From contig NC_092022.1 of NCBI RefSeq assembly GCF_042242105.1, positions 10,846,001 to 10,910,000 on the forward strand: a stretch of 64,000 bases of DNA, given 5' to 3'. The translations under genes and the position numbers were made by a program. The notes under the pieces are model-generated. The model saw nothing but the letters and a program-made list of their open reading frames with translations, did not search any database and was not told where the DNA came from. Position 1 is the stretch's first letter. Every line of letters starts with the position of its first letter. The stretch comes from Pempheris klunzingeri. Lineage: Eukaryota; Chordata; Actinopteri; Acropomatiformes; Pempheridae. Positions 15,201-30,600 of this stretch are shown one piece after another.

Positions 15201-18121
15201 CTGTTAATAAACATAATGATAGCCTTTTATTGCTCTGCTCTGTTAAAACAAAAACAAAAAACTGACCTTTGCCAGTGTAACCTTCTTCCAGAAGGCTGTA
15301 CTTCCTTGGACGGCCAACCTTACGTCTAGGACGCCCCTGAGAGGAGGAAGAGATAGGAGGGGCAGGCTTCTTCAGAGGAACAGGTGGTCTTCCATTGGAA
15401 TCCTCATCTGCTGGGTTGTAGTCACTATCCTCTGAGGGTAAATACAGGAGAAGGCAGAGGGATATGTGAATGCAATTCTTATCCCTTGATGGTTTTACTA
15501 AATCAGAAAGGTATGAATGTTTACGATCTGTCTGTAAGGGGGCTTGATGAAAATCTTCCTCACTGACCTTCAGGATCATCAATAGCACCAGCATCCACAA
15601 TATCATCTTCCTCCTCTTCTGCTGCTGCTCGTTGGGCCTCAGCAGCCTTCACCTTTGCTGCCTTTCTCTCTTCAGCTTGCTCCTTCTCTGCTTGGCGACG
15701 GGCCAATGTCTCACTTTTAGGAGGCCGACCACGTTTACGTTTCTTTGGTGTGTCTCCTGAAAACACCACAGCATTATGCCACAAAAGAAATTTGATAAGA
15801 AAATAAAAATAATAATGGCCCTGGTGATTTGTCTTTGTACAAAAGAAAACATAATATGGTACCTTACCTGCGGGTTTGAAGTGTTTGTCTCTCATGTGGT
15901 TAATGAGTGTGTCTTTGGAGGCACTCTTGTATGGACACATCTTACACTTGAATTGCTGTACAATCACGACTTCCATCATCTCCTCTAACTCAGCCAGGTT
16001 TGGTGGTCTGTCCCTGGAGCCTTCTGCCCCTGTTGATGTCTCCATATTCCTGACTAGCCTAGCTTCATCCTGAGGCCCCTGGGAGCCTTGGGGCTCCTCT
16101 ATGCTGGGTGAGCACTGGTGGTTAAGGTCAGGCTCTGGATTAGAGGTGTATGTCCCACTGCTGCTAATGTATGGCCCAGGCTGGCTCTCGCTACACTCCA
16201 GCGCCTCTGGGAGCCCGTCTGAACCTGCCGTGTCTGCCAGAGGGTGGTCTGATGAGGAGCTGTCATCAGCATAGAGAGAGGCCTCTGGACCATTGCTGCT
16301 TTCCATGTAACAGGAGTGCTGGGGTTGCTGTTGTGAGTGCTGAGGCTGATCCGGATCCTGGTTCTGCTCATCATCCTCATCATCGTCATCGTCCCTCGCT
16401 TGATACAGAGAACAACCTGGTTGCTCAGAATCTGCAGCTGCAACACACTCCCCTCCATACTCAGCCCCATATTGCCGACTTGTCTGGGTCCGATGGTCTG
16501 CACTACTGTCAATGTAACTACGTGAATGGTGTGGTTGCTCTCCATCGTCAACTGCACACTCCAGATACCCAGCACTGCACTCCACCACATAGTGACCTTG
16601 GCTGGTGGGGTTTGAGTCAGCCCCACTGCATTCCACATATCCAGGCAGGTCCTGATCACTATTATCCCCACTGTAGTCAGGGAAACCTGACTGGGAGCGT
16701 GTCTGGTCAGGTTCCTCGCCTGAACACTCCACATACGAAGATGAAGACTCTCCCGTCTGGTCTGGACCATCTGCACTGCAGTCCATATACTGGGAGGGGT
16801 GGGAGTGTTGTGGCTGGTCGGGCTGACTGCTGCTGTCCTCTGGGTAACCTGAGTGGCCAGGCTGATCGTCGGGCTGGTCGGGTTCAAGATTGCCCTGCAG
16901 GTCTCCCTGGTCCAGGCAGGTGGACGTGGGGCCTTCTGCAAGAGCTTCTATGGCTATACGATCAGAGAGGGCAGAGGATGACATCTGGGCTACCATAGGA
17001 GCGCCTAGAGCGGACAAATACGTACAGATGGATTGTACACAATTTATTAAAATGGATTCCAATACTGTGTGTCATCAACCTCACACATAACTTGTAAGAG
17101 GAATAAAATGAAGCATGCTCATAATGGAAAAGTTTAATCATTTATCCACTTTATCAATGCATGCTGTCTGAGTAACATCCCACCACAGTATTCAGTATAT
17201 TTTTTCACTGTATATAAACATGGTTATAGTTTTCTCATTAACTTTAACAATGTTTTGAAATGGGTTGAAGAATGAATGGGTTAGCAGTAACAATCGCAGA
17301 CTTACCATCATCTGGTCCTTGTAATATGAGATACTGGGTTGTTTCTGCACCTCCATCTTCTGCACTGGTCACAGCTATACAACCTAATAAAAGAGCAGTG
17401 GAGAGGATCATATATCTGCTACTTTATGGTAAACTAATCAAACGGGCACAACCTTAAAGCTGCTACAGCATTATGGAAAGTGGAGTGTCAGTGGAAATAC
17501 CATTCATGATGTCAGGCCCGATGGTGGACTCTATGATTTTGTCAATGGCAGAGCCCAGATCTGACGAGGTAGAGGCAGTTGAGTCAGAAACCATCATGGC
17601 TCCTTCAGACACAGCACTGGAGTGGACCAGCACTTGGGCTGACTCAGACACCAGCACTGACTGAGTCACTGTGGAGACGCTGGACACGCTGGTGGACTGG
17701 GCCACTGAGGAGGAGTCTGGGAGGTGGACTGATGAAACTCTGACGTCGGTACTGGAGCTGGTTTCTGGGATAAACACCTTAATGGGGAGGGGCAAGAACA
17801 TTACAGCGATAAAGAAACTTTTATGGCAAACAGCTACATCTGTTTTTTGGCCTTTAGTTTATGGCCGTTTTGCGCACATACTTTATGCACATACAATAAT
17901 CTTTTTTTTTTATTGAAAAAAAAACTTACCACAAGTCCCTCCGAGCTTTGTCCCACATGGCAGTCAGACTCTGGGGCCTGTGCATGGGAGGCAGCAGCAT
18001 CACTGCTGTCTGCAGACATGGCCTCTGATGACTCCATACCCATGCCACTTTCAGACGGCTCCTCCATCCCTGAGGGGCCTGCATCACTGCTGCTCTCCAC
18101 CTCATTCTCCTCCGAATCCAT
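9294..18121 (-). CDS. znf335: Zinc finger protein 335 (13 C2H2 fingers)
   Basis: 27 coding exons, 1,592 residues, all phases consistent: 18121-17930, 17777-17501, 17383-17306, 17004-15868, 15756-15568, 15431-15267, 15151-14893, 14797-14620, 14524-14412, 14309-14291, 14117-14001, 13561-13485, 13300-13140, 13026-12806, 12680-12581, 12485-12397, 12273-12017, 11909-11795, 11703-11506, 11233-11091, 10985-10846, 10698-10601, 10478-10392, 10282-10199, 10107-10048, 9923-9821, 9415-9294. The N-terminus ([11 protein letters not shown]), the [15 protein letters not shown] block and the C-terminus (YDVITF) match human ZNF335. Finger 1 is in exon 4, fingers 2-9 in exons 8-14, and fingers 10-13 in exons 19-21, the human total of 13. 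AT-hook-like GRPPK/GRPRK motifs lie in exons 5-7. ZNF335 is nuclear, works with H3K4 methyltransferase/NCOA6 complexes and supports neural progenitor growth. The protein is about 250 residues longer than human, largely from exon 4. The start codon lies 2 nt inside exon 2. Confidence 0.95.
16133..16855 (-). repeat. degenerate peptide repeat region in znf335 exon 4
   Basis: About 240 residues are Ser/Gln/Asp/Pro-rich and contain roughly ten copies of a Tyr-x-(Glu/Asp)-(Cys/Ser)-Ser-(Ala/Gly) unit, for example YMDCSA, YVECSG (twice), YIDSSA and YMESSN. The units are separated by GxDQT/EQP-type spacers and one poly-Asp run. The human protein has only a short segment here as I remember it. The region lies between the conserved N-terminal block and the first zinc finger. 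Confidence 0.8.
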
Positions 18122-18123
18122 AA

Positions 18124-19619
18124 CTATCCACAAAAATGAAACATGAACTCAATATCAACCATTAAGTCATCTATAAAACATATTACCTGCAAGTCAAAGT
18201 GCAAAGATGAACACAACTTAGTTGCAACTTGTGTAGTTGCTTGGCTATTTGCCACAGGACAGCTCCGTTCATCATTAGTGTTAAGAGTGTTTGCACAACT
18301 TGGAATATTTAATAGTTTTAGCTTATTTGTCACTAAACAGCAAAGCATGGAAGACTTTTTTAAAACAAATAAGGACAGTTTGTCAGACTTTCTGAAGTAT
18401 GAGAAAGTAAGGATATAACTAATGTTGGAAGAAGTAACTTAAGTAAGATGAAGATTTTCTATCAAGCACGATGTTCTCTTTCTTAAAGCTATTGTATGTT
18501 GCTGGTGTGTTATTAACAGATGTGCACCAACTGGAAATTAAGTTTTTGTAGACTAGTTTTCAAGGTCACTTTGAAATGTATACATATAGTGCTTCTCTGT
18601 GAGGTATTTTATATGACTGCATGGTACCAATGATCTAGTGATGCACCACATGGAAATAAAGGTTGAAATTGTTAACTGAGAAATATTACTATCCAGATGT
18701 GGAAAGTGACAAAGTGCATTTACTCAGGGAGAGTTTTTTTTTATGTAGTGACACGTCATTTTGTGAAAATTACTGTAACTCCGCTACATCTAATGGCTGC
18801 AAGTTCATTTGTAATATGTGCAATTTACAAGATAAACTTTAATTAGTAATCCGTCTGGCTGTTAACACGTGAATTAAGTATTTCTAAATGGTCGTTTTAT
18901 TGTATTCTGTTCAGTAAAGGGATTTGTGTTCCTTGTCCACCACAGTGATTAGTAAATGAACACAACAATGTATATTTCGGAAAACTTGTGCTCAAAGAGT
19001 TTCTCTGCACGAGTCACGTTAGCATTTCCAAAGCTAACACCTTTCATGTCTACATTCACTGTGTCAAGTGTTTCCGCTGAGGGATGTCAACGTTGGTGTG
19101 AATCACAGGTCTCTATTCTGGTGGGAAATCATTTCAGGTCAAGTTTGGCTTTACTTGTAAAATGAGACCTGCCCTTGTCAGCAGTACAGTTATTTAGAAA
19201 CTTGATGCCAACGAGAAGCTCACGATGAAGCAGGGCAGCTAACGTTAGCTTGCTAACTAGCATCGCTTGATAGAAGTTGTTGTTATAATAATCTCCCACT
19301 TTTAAAATTAGACTTTGGCTGGTTCAAAGAGGCCAGGCTTGAATTATCAACATGCTGCCGGTCTAACCACGTCCTCACACCGGCTATAGCAGCGTCTGAC
19401 ACGACGTGTGTTTGCCGTTTTGAAACCGGGCCTAGCTGTCCTTCATCCTGCCTGTCGCCATTTTACACCAGGCAGCCCCGTTTTTACACTCAGGCATTCT
19501 GAAAGCTCTACTGGGGACCTCGAGGGCCTCAGCTGCGGCAGACCGCCCAAATGCTCTCCCTGAAGAAAATTAAAACATTTTCCGTCTCCGGCACTTGATT
19601 GTCAACGCTTTTTTCTTAC
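18124..19619 (-). other. intron 1 of znf335 (5' UTR intron)
   Basis: A minus-strand acceptor (pyrimidine-rich, ending ATAG) lies 2 nt before the start codon at 18121. The matching strong donor G|GTAAGAA lies at 19619. The sequence between has no supported exon. Confidence 0.6.
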
Positions 19620-19740
19620 CGTATATTTTCGAGTCGAAAGGTATCCCTTAGTGTAGATGCGCTACGGGGAACAGAAATTAGTAACCGATAATTGTTGCTT
19701 CATTCTAGTCGGGCGCCATGAGACTCTCCTCGCTTCCTGT
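19620..19740 (-). promoter_or_regulatory. noncoding exon 1 and core promoter region of znf335
   Basis: The exon ends with a near-consensus donor on the minus strand at 19620/19619. Its 5' end cannot be fixed. The region up to about 19740 is richer in CpG than its surroundings and contains a GGAA-core ETS-type site (CAGGAAG, minus strand, 19732-19739), and there is no TATA box, as is usual for a housekeeping gene. It lies only about 430 bp from the probable end of mmp9. Confidence 0.5.
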
Positions 19741-20183
19741 CCGAGCAACCGGATCTTATTTATTATTTTTGTTGAAAACCAGCTCCATGTTCAGCCAAAC
19801 ATTCATACATTTAGCATTCTTAGTCATTTGTGTTTACCGATAGATTAGCTGTCATGTGTTGGTCAGATTTTCGCTTAAATTAGATGTTTATCATCACTAA
19901 GTGGACTATTGTTTTTAGAGGAAGGCGTATTACGCAACTGGATGCGGAGTAATACGCATCAACTAACAGCCGTTGTTTTGGGAGACTGTAGACAATCAAT
20001 ACAGCAGAGGTTAATATATTGGCGATTTATCGATGTTCTGTCTGTAGCCCAGGCTGTGGCTTATACATGTATGTTTGCTCTGTTGCTGTCAAGTGTCGGA
20101 TAACAGGAGAGGGCATGGCAGTGTCAGTTAATATTGGTGAAAGACGGAGACAGAGGGCAGTGGTAGGTAGTACTCACATAATG

Positions 20184-20189
20184 TTTATT
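20184..20189 (-). terminator. probable poly(A) signal of mmp9
   Basis: A minus-strand AATAAA lies 615 bp beyond the mmp9 stop codon. The stretch 20190-20803 is then the 3' UTR, which includes a homopolymer A run (about 20297-20312 on the minus strand). It has no coding signal. Confidence 0.6.
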
Positions 20190-20803
20190 GCATTGAAAGT
20201 TAACACTTTAATACAAAACATATAAGTCTTATAAATAATTTAAGTGAAGGAGACATGCATTGTCTTCCAGTGCAAGTAAACGGCTTTGAAGCCTTTTTTT
20301 TTTTTTTTTTTTAGAAATACACATAGAATTATACAAAACAAACAAGCTTTAGAACACAAAAATAATACTAGATATTGCTATAAATACCAAAATAATCCAA
20401 TACTGTTAAGAGTCTGAACCTGTCAGACGTGAAGTAATTATTCAGCCAATCTGGAGTGTGATCCAGATCATTTTTGAGAATATTTTAGTTGTGGTGGTGG
20501 GTCTCAAATTTTAGACATCCACAGTTCACAGGTTACCAGACTGAAGGCAGGAAAGTGCCAAAGATTGCAAGTTCCTTCGCTTTCTTTTAGGCTTTTGAAT
20601 TATTATCAGGCCAATGTTGTGTGATTTACAATTAGCCAACATCAACAATGGCCAGTTATTCACATCCCAGAAAGCACACACATGTACAACAGGTGCTAAA
20701 CATAAACACCACACCACATTGTCCTCGACACCTGCACAGAAGACAGAAGTAGGTGCCACCACATTACAGACGATTTCCAGCTCATCCCAGTGTGTCCATC
20801 TCC

Positions 20804-24486
<3,683 letters not shown>

Positions 24487-24702
24487 GATGAGATCTTCTG
24501 TAGATTGCTGCAAAGTAGAACAAAAATATATATGTACTAAAAGTCTTGCAGTGAACAAGTAAAAAATCAAAAAGCGTCTCTGCTGAGGATCAACAATATT
24601 TCTCCCTCAGTGTTGGCTTATCTTTGTTTTGACTGGGGGCTCTTGTTGTTGTCTCTGCTGTGTGCCCTTGGTTGGGGTTGTGTTTTTATGCAACATAATG
24701 TC

Positions 24703-24798
24703 TTAGTCACCTTACCTTGCCCCCGCCTACTACTAACCTCAACCCTCCCACTTACATCTTGACAGACTGTGTTGGTTCACTGGACGAGGGGAATTTCC
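24703..24798 (-). promoter_or_regulatory. mmp9 promoter cluster: AP-1-like, GC box, NF-kB sites
   Basis: TTAGTCA (24703-24709) is an AP-1-type site, AGGCGGGGGC on the minus strand (24719-24728) is a GC box, and GGGAATTTCC (24789-24798) is a perfect NF-kB consensus. They lie 217-312 bp upstream of the start codon. Human MMP9 is known to be induced through AP-1, Sp1 and NF-kB, so this set fits. The transcription start is uncertain: CATAAAA on the minus strand near 24685 could act as a TATA-like element. A good donor (CAAG|GTAAGG, 24719/24718) and a pyrimidine-rich acceptor just before the start codon also leave room for a noncoding first exon. Confidence 0.5.
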
Positions 24799-26539
24799 AA
24801 AATGTCCACATTTAGCTTTACCTAACAGCTAATGAGCGGTTAACAGATTTTTTGGGCAATATTTCATGCTGGAAGGGTGTGGCACTTAATGAACAATGGC
24901 AGTGGTGGATGAGACAAATTATGGCAAATTACTATGGTTTCATTCATATTATGCCAATTAAGGAATGCATGCTGCCTGAAAATCCACACAAATTATTGAC
25001 CAAATGACAAAATACTTTTCCAAGCTCTTAAAGTTGCTATTTACGTCATAAAAAACTGGTATATAACTTTCACGAAATATTTTAAAGAAATAATAAAGAC
25101 TGCGTTTACACGCTCATTGTGCACTGACCATGAGATCCTTTTAATTCATGTTAAAACAGCCTCTTGACATGTTAATGTATTTTTACCTGAATACAACACG
25201 CTCATCATGGGACCCAGCCAGACACTTCTGTTATTTCTTAAAGTAATGATTTAAAAAAGTTTGGTTCCACTTTTTACATAAATAGAAATTTGTTTCCTCT
25301 TAATCTTTACCTATAGTTGGATACTGAATAACATGTCAAAGTAGGTTAAGCCTACATAGAATAAATGCTGTCTGTTGTTTGATGATGAACCTTTGATTGT
25401 TTCTATTTTTCAAAATTAAATGTTAAATTGTTTTTATGACAAATGAATGAGGTGTTTAACAAATCCCCACCCCCCTATTCAAAATTGATTCATTGCAGTG
25501 TTACAGTTTTGTTTGTGGCCACATTTTCAGGAACTACCTGCTTCATCATCATTATACACTACTGATGCAACATCACAGCCGGCTTCATCTCCGAAATGAC
25601 CCAATTTATTACGAGTGGTTATTTCACCATAGTCATTGGTTTTGTACTGTAAGAGGATCTTATTTCTCCATCTCTGTTACATAACATTTCGAGCCATGTG
25701 AAAAAAGAAAAAAACAAACAAAGCACAGACACGTTTTCAGTTTTTATTCTAAAAACTTCTAATCTGTGTGTCTAATATGTAATCTTGAGAGTACTATCTA
25801 TGTGCACTGGCTTGTGTGTGTGTGCCTGGTATAAGTTGATATTTTTGTGGTATGTGAGTATCAAGCTTTTGTGGGTGAGGATGTGTCTCAGCCAGCATGT
25901 CATGACTCATTGAGCTCCCACATGAATGACCAAAGCTGCGGATGAGGGGCTTTTTTTCACTGAGCACACTGCTGACATCTTCTCTTCCCGTGCAAACATG
26001 TTTACTTGGAGTACTATGCTGTATTTTTCTGATGCAGGAAAATAAACAACTCTCTTTAACTTTTGTCCCAAATCAAAATACTGTGCCTGTTCGAGCACCA
26101 GTACAATAATAGTTTTCCAAACAACTGGCTACAAAGACATTGAGTGTATTTAAGATTATATTCATTTAAGGAAGTTCACATCTGTCTCAGAGATTCTTGT
26201 GATTTGCCTTTTATGGTAAAGGATATGTTATACCTATTAATGTCCTAATGGAGAGGTGGAAGGTTTTTGGCCTGTGGTTTGATGATGAAGGTATCGTTCC
26301 TCGTATTTAAATCTATGGTTTCCTTTTGTGGTTGATGCGTCACCCATTTTGAAACATGTGTCAGTCATCCCATATTGTCTAATATTGTCTAATTGTTGAC
26401 GTGTCAAGAAATGGTGTCATCTTCTTCTCACCGAGCACTTCTTTGGACATGGACAGTGGCAGCCACGATTATGCATATCTTTTGCATGTTTAAATCTCTG
26501 TCCATAACTGCATGTCTACACAGGTGCTATCAAGTTTAA
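24799..26539. other. intergenic region upstream of mmp9
   Basis: AT-rich and non-coding. I see no exon, RNA gene or named repeat up to the piggyBac-like element. Confidence 0.5.
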
Positions 26540-26555
26540 CACTAGAACTGCCATG

Positions 26556-26570
26556 AGGTCATTTTGACCT
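26556..26570. promoter_or_regulatory. estrogen-response-element-like palindrome 1
   Basis: AGGTCA-TTT-TGACCT is identical to the 15-bp consensus palindrome bound by estrogen receptors. It is part of the left transposon terminus, about 2.1 kb upstream of the mmp9 start codon. Sequence identity is certain. Function is not shown. Confidence 0.6.
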
Positions 26571-26732
26571 CTCTCGCCTATTAAAATGCACCTAACTCTG
26601 TTTGAATAAAAACCCTATGTCTCCCAGTCGATGACGTTTCCTAAAAGTGTGTTACACATCATCTTATGCGTTTTGGGGATTCTGGAATAAAAGAGAGAGA
26701 AAAAAGGAGTGGTTTTACCTAGAACCGCCATG

Positions 26733-26747
26733 AGGTCATTTTGACCT
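26733..26747. promoter_or_regulatory. estrogen-response-element-like palindrome 2
   Basis: A second AGGTCA-TTT-TGACCT, in the internal duplicate of the left terminal sequence, 177 bp from the first. Confidence 0.6.
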
Positions 26748-26879
26748 CCATTACTCCTAATGTAAAAATGGTAAATAGACTGCATTTATATAGCCATATA
26801 CATTATATAGACACAGCTCAAAACACTTTTGGGACAGACTGGTACAAAATAGCATTGCCTGCTACAAGCCAGGGGCAGC

Positions 26880-27520
26880 CATAAGAGCAGCTGTTCCCCA
26901 CGGAAGCACGTTGTCGGTTCATCCAGTACATGCCAGGTAAACCAGACAAATTCGGCCTTAAGTTCTGGCTTCCCACAGATGTGGAGGCCAAATATATGGT
27001 CAATGGCTATCCATATCTGGGGAAGGATGAACATCATGCCTGGCCACCAACTCCGAGCTTAGGAGAGAGTGTAGTGATGAACCTGATGCAGCCTTACCAA
27101 GGCAAGGGGAGAAACATCACAACAGACAACTTTTTTACATCGCTCCCCCTAGCTCACAAACTCCTAGTAAGGAACACCAGGTAGGCACTGTGAACAAAAA
27201 CAGCCGTTCACTCCCACCTTCTGTGCATCAGAGAGCACCACTGTATGATATCAAAGTGATGAAGAGTGACATGGCAACGCTCACAATATACCAGGGCAAG
27301 ATGAACAAAAATGTGTGCATCCTCAGCATAATGCACCAGACGGTGAACGTGAAAAGTGACAGCCAGAGGAAAAAGCCAGACACAAGTGCACTATTATAAC
27401 AAGAGGAAGGTGGGAGTGGATGTCCTGGACCAAATGACCAGACAATACTCCACAAGAGCCACCACCTGCAGATGGCCAGTCGCCGTCTTCTACAACATGC
27501 TGAAATTCATAAAATTCTGA
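26880..27520 (+). pseudogene. broken piggyBac (PGBD4-like) transposase fragment
   Basis: Three consecutive pieces on the plus strand resemble PGBD4-type transposases. The first (about 26885-27183) includes KPDKFGLKFWL, GYPYLGKDE and TTDNFF, the last holding a catalytic Asp. The second (about 27181-27400) includes YQGKMNKNVC. The third (about 27390-27520) includes VDVLDQM and RWPVAVFYNM. They are in different frames. A stop codon sits where the first catalytic Asp of the DEQL motif is expected, and the whole N-terminal part is missing. The element therefore cannot encode an active transposase. Confidence 0.85.
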
Positions 27521-27624
27521 TGTTATGTTATTTCATCCATTTTTACGTGCTATTCTGAAAAAGGATGACCAAATATTCCAATAACAGACTTCTAATTTGC
27601 AATTATAAAGCCTGCAGTTGTGCG

Positions 27625-27639
27625 AGGTCAAAATGACCT
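27625..27639. promoter_or_regulatory. estrogen-response-element-like palindrome 3
   Basis: AGGTCA-AAA-TGACCT lies in the right transposon terminus, in the mirror position of palindrome 1. Confidence 0.6.
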
Positions 27640-27667
27640 ACTGTATTGTTGGCAGTTCTAGTGTTAA

Positions 27668-30600
27668 AACTTTCCAAAATGATACTGACAAGGCGAAACA
27701 CATTTGTTTGTAGGAGGGTTCTCAATTTCCTTAATGTTTTATGTGTGTTGCCCTCCACTGGCTCTCATTTCATGCGTATATTATTCACAAGGTACTTCGT
27801 ATAACAAACCCAATACTCTGTTCCACGAAAATAGTAAATGTCATTCTGCATGAATTGAAAAATACCCTTTGTTTTAATGGATATTAACAGATAACCAGGT
27901 AGTTACATTACACACATTCATATTGTAGGCTATACCTGTATTTTTGTCACATTTCATTCAGACTACAGCAGCTTCATCCAGCTTCAAATGCACAAGCCCT
28001 CTTTCATTTGATGCAGTTTTTATGCTCATTCAGACACAATCATAAGGTTATTTCTGTTTATATGTGGCTCCTCAGAGGATCTCCAGGCCTCCTTTGAAAA
28101 CATCTGCCACTGATTTTACATGGCGTCAAAGGCTTAATGAATAGGGCTCCATGCATTTTAACAAATGCCACATTTCATTTGGTTTCACCACTTTGCTTCC
28201 AAAAAGACATCTGGCACTGCACCTCAAAAAATACACATTTTGCGTGGCATTCTACCAAAATTGCCCTCAGTCACAGCACAGCCTTGGCACACACCATAAG
28301 ACCATATGAGGGGGCCAACTGCGTCATCAGAGAGCTGGATAATATCATAATAGAGCAGCAAGACTATCCCAGCTAAGGTGGGCGGGACCTTTATGAGTAG
28401 GATAACTACGCAACAAAAGCTGCTATGTAATTTCAAAAAGTCGTCACGTGTGACCGCTCTCTATTTTCTCTGGGGTTGCTACAGCACAGCGAGGCAGAGT
28501 ACAACAAAATCCTAATGTCATCAGTGCATGTCCCAGAAATGATCTAAATCTTGGCATTTTAAGATCAGTCACAGCTCAGGGACAAAACCTATGATACAAT
28601 GTGTGTCCACTAAAACTCAGCATCTTTTATGCCCTGATTTCATTCAGTTGGCCCGGACTCTTCAGCTCAGCACTGTGCAGGAAGCTTTGCAACTTTGTCC
28701 TTAATTGTGACATGCACTGTTCAGTTTCAAACTGTCTTGTTAAAGCAAACTGTTTATGTCTTATGGTATGTTTCTAGCTGGCAGCTATAAATGTAAAAAT
28801 CATTTCCTGTCTGCCACAGTTGATGTGGTTCCTTGGCCAACTTCCTTGTTCAGCTGTGTTGTATTTTATTACTGGTTTGACTGGTTTGTTGACTTTGCGG
28901 TGGGACACAGAGACTGCGCAACGCACAGGACCGTCACAGTGTTTGATGTGGAGGGAATGTTACCCCATCACCACGTCCAGGTACTTTACCCAGCCCTGCT
29001 GAGTCTGCTGTGCCTTGCAGTTATTCTGGGAATAACTTTGTTTTTATACCCCACTGAACTCTCACAACAGTTTATTTTGGCTTTCAAAAAACTTTGCCTC
29101 TGTGTTTCCTTTGTTTTATTTATGACCATTCTATGCTGTTCACTTTGCTATTACAATAGCAATGAAACAGTGAAATGGTAATGGACAGCATGTTTAATGT
29201 ATTGTCTCTACATATTTGGAACCAATTTTAATTTGTCAAGAAAATATGCATGCTTGTGGGTGAAACTGGCACAAAAAGGTCCTTGGAGCGCAATGAACAA
29301 AGCAAAAGCAAATGACACAAACAAATACTCACCAAAAATAGCAATCACCAGGGCAGAACCCATGTAGTGCCCTCCAAGGCTGCCAGTGCCACTCATAATA
29401 CAGCGTGTCTCTAATGAGTCAGCATGATGAATTTGACAGAAATAATTCCATGAACCAACTTTAAACAGTTGCAATAAAGCTGTGTACAGTCATATGAATG
29501 GGACTGTAGGAGCACAAAATGCCACAGCTTTGACTCATGTCTCCCAGGAGCAGCAGTCAGGGGTGTTACTTCTGCTTCGCCAGACTCTTGATCAAAACCT
29601 AGATAATTAGTCACCTTTAGGAATATTACTAGCTTACTTTACCAACACCTGTGTTGGGTTTGTTATATGTGTAACAATTTAATTATCTGATATAAAGATT
29701 ATGATCACAGTGAGACAAAATGATAGAAATGAGTCATACCAATAACAAACAAATATAAATATATGCATCATTTTCAAGTGTATTAGGCACTAAAAGGCCA
29801 AAAACAGTGATAATGACGATGCTCATAGTGATGAATCATCGAGCGCAGAGTGAACAATATAAAATACTAGGTTAGGGTAAAGTAGGTCATTCCAAAATGA
29901 CTTGCTGATACTGTGGCCAAATAAAACAAACCTAATGTCTGAAACTCTTGAGTCAAGAGATCTCAAGACTTCATCTGGCACATTAGAAGACACCAACTTT
30001 TATCCATCTGATACGGGGAAATGAAGTTCCACCACACTGCCAGAGATCAAAGCATACTGCCATGCCAAGTTGATCAAAGCTTGATCAAATGCACGTCATA
30101 TAAACTATTACTGCTTATCGCTGCTGTCTTTCCCATTGCTGTGACTCTGAGTCTTTGGTGGAAACCGCAGACCAAAAGTGCAATCTTCCTCTGCTTCCAC
30201 TCAGGTACTCTACAGGATTAGGTCACTTTAGCACTGATGACCAAAACAGGATATGACAACAAGTCCCCTCAAACCAAAGGGATGCACGTGTGCTTGTATT
30301 TTGCAATGTCTTTGTATAGATGTATGTATGATTATGGCATTCTTGGTGCTTTGTTGAGAAACTTGTGGCTCTATGAGAACTAAACATATAATCTTAGTTG
30401 TACACATAGGTCAACAGTGTGTGAGAATAACTATCATGACAGAAGTGACTGAGGGATAAGTGTATGTATACACACACATATTTTGTCATTTTCTGCCTGT
30501 ATTAGACAGTGACAGCAGATAACTGACAGGAAATGAGAAGAGTGTGAGATGGGGAATGATGTGCAACACTACCCGTAGGCCAGCAGGCAACCTGAGGGAG

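Larger units (their letters stand above)
26540..27663 (+). mobile_element. decayed piggyBac-like DNA transposon, 1,124 bp
   Basis: The outer ends are CACTAGAACTGCC (26540) and its exact complement GGCAGTTCTAGTG (ending 27663). They are flanked by TTAA at 26536-26539 and 27664-27667, the hallmark target duplication of piggyBac. Inside lies a broken, shortened transposase. A copy of the left terminal sequence recurs at about 26719-26750, so the left end is duplicated or nested. Each terminal segment continues into a palindrome AGGTCA-nnn-TGACCT. The element lies in the region between mmp9 and adora1. Confidence 0.9.

Noticed and set aside
16099..16998. Long open frames on both strands (280 codons minus, 275 codons plus) overlapping znf335 exon 4
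   Set aside because: They are other-frame readings of the GC-rich repetitive exon. The true frame matches ZNF335 and continues in phase into both neighbouring exons.
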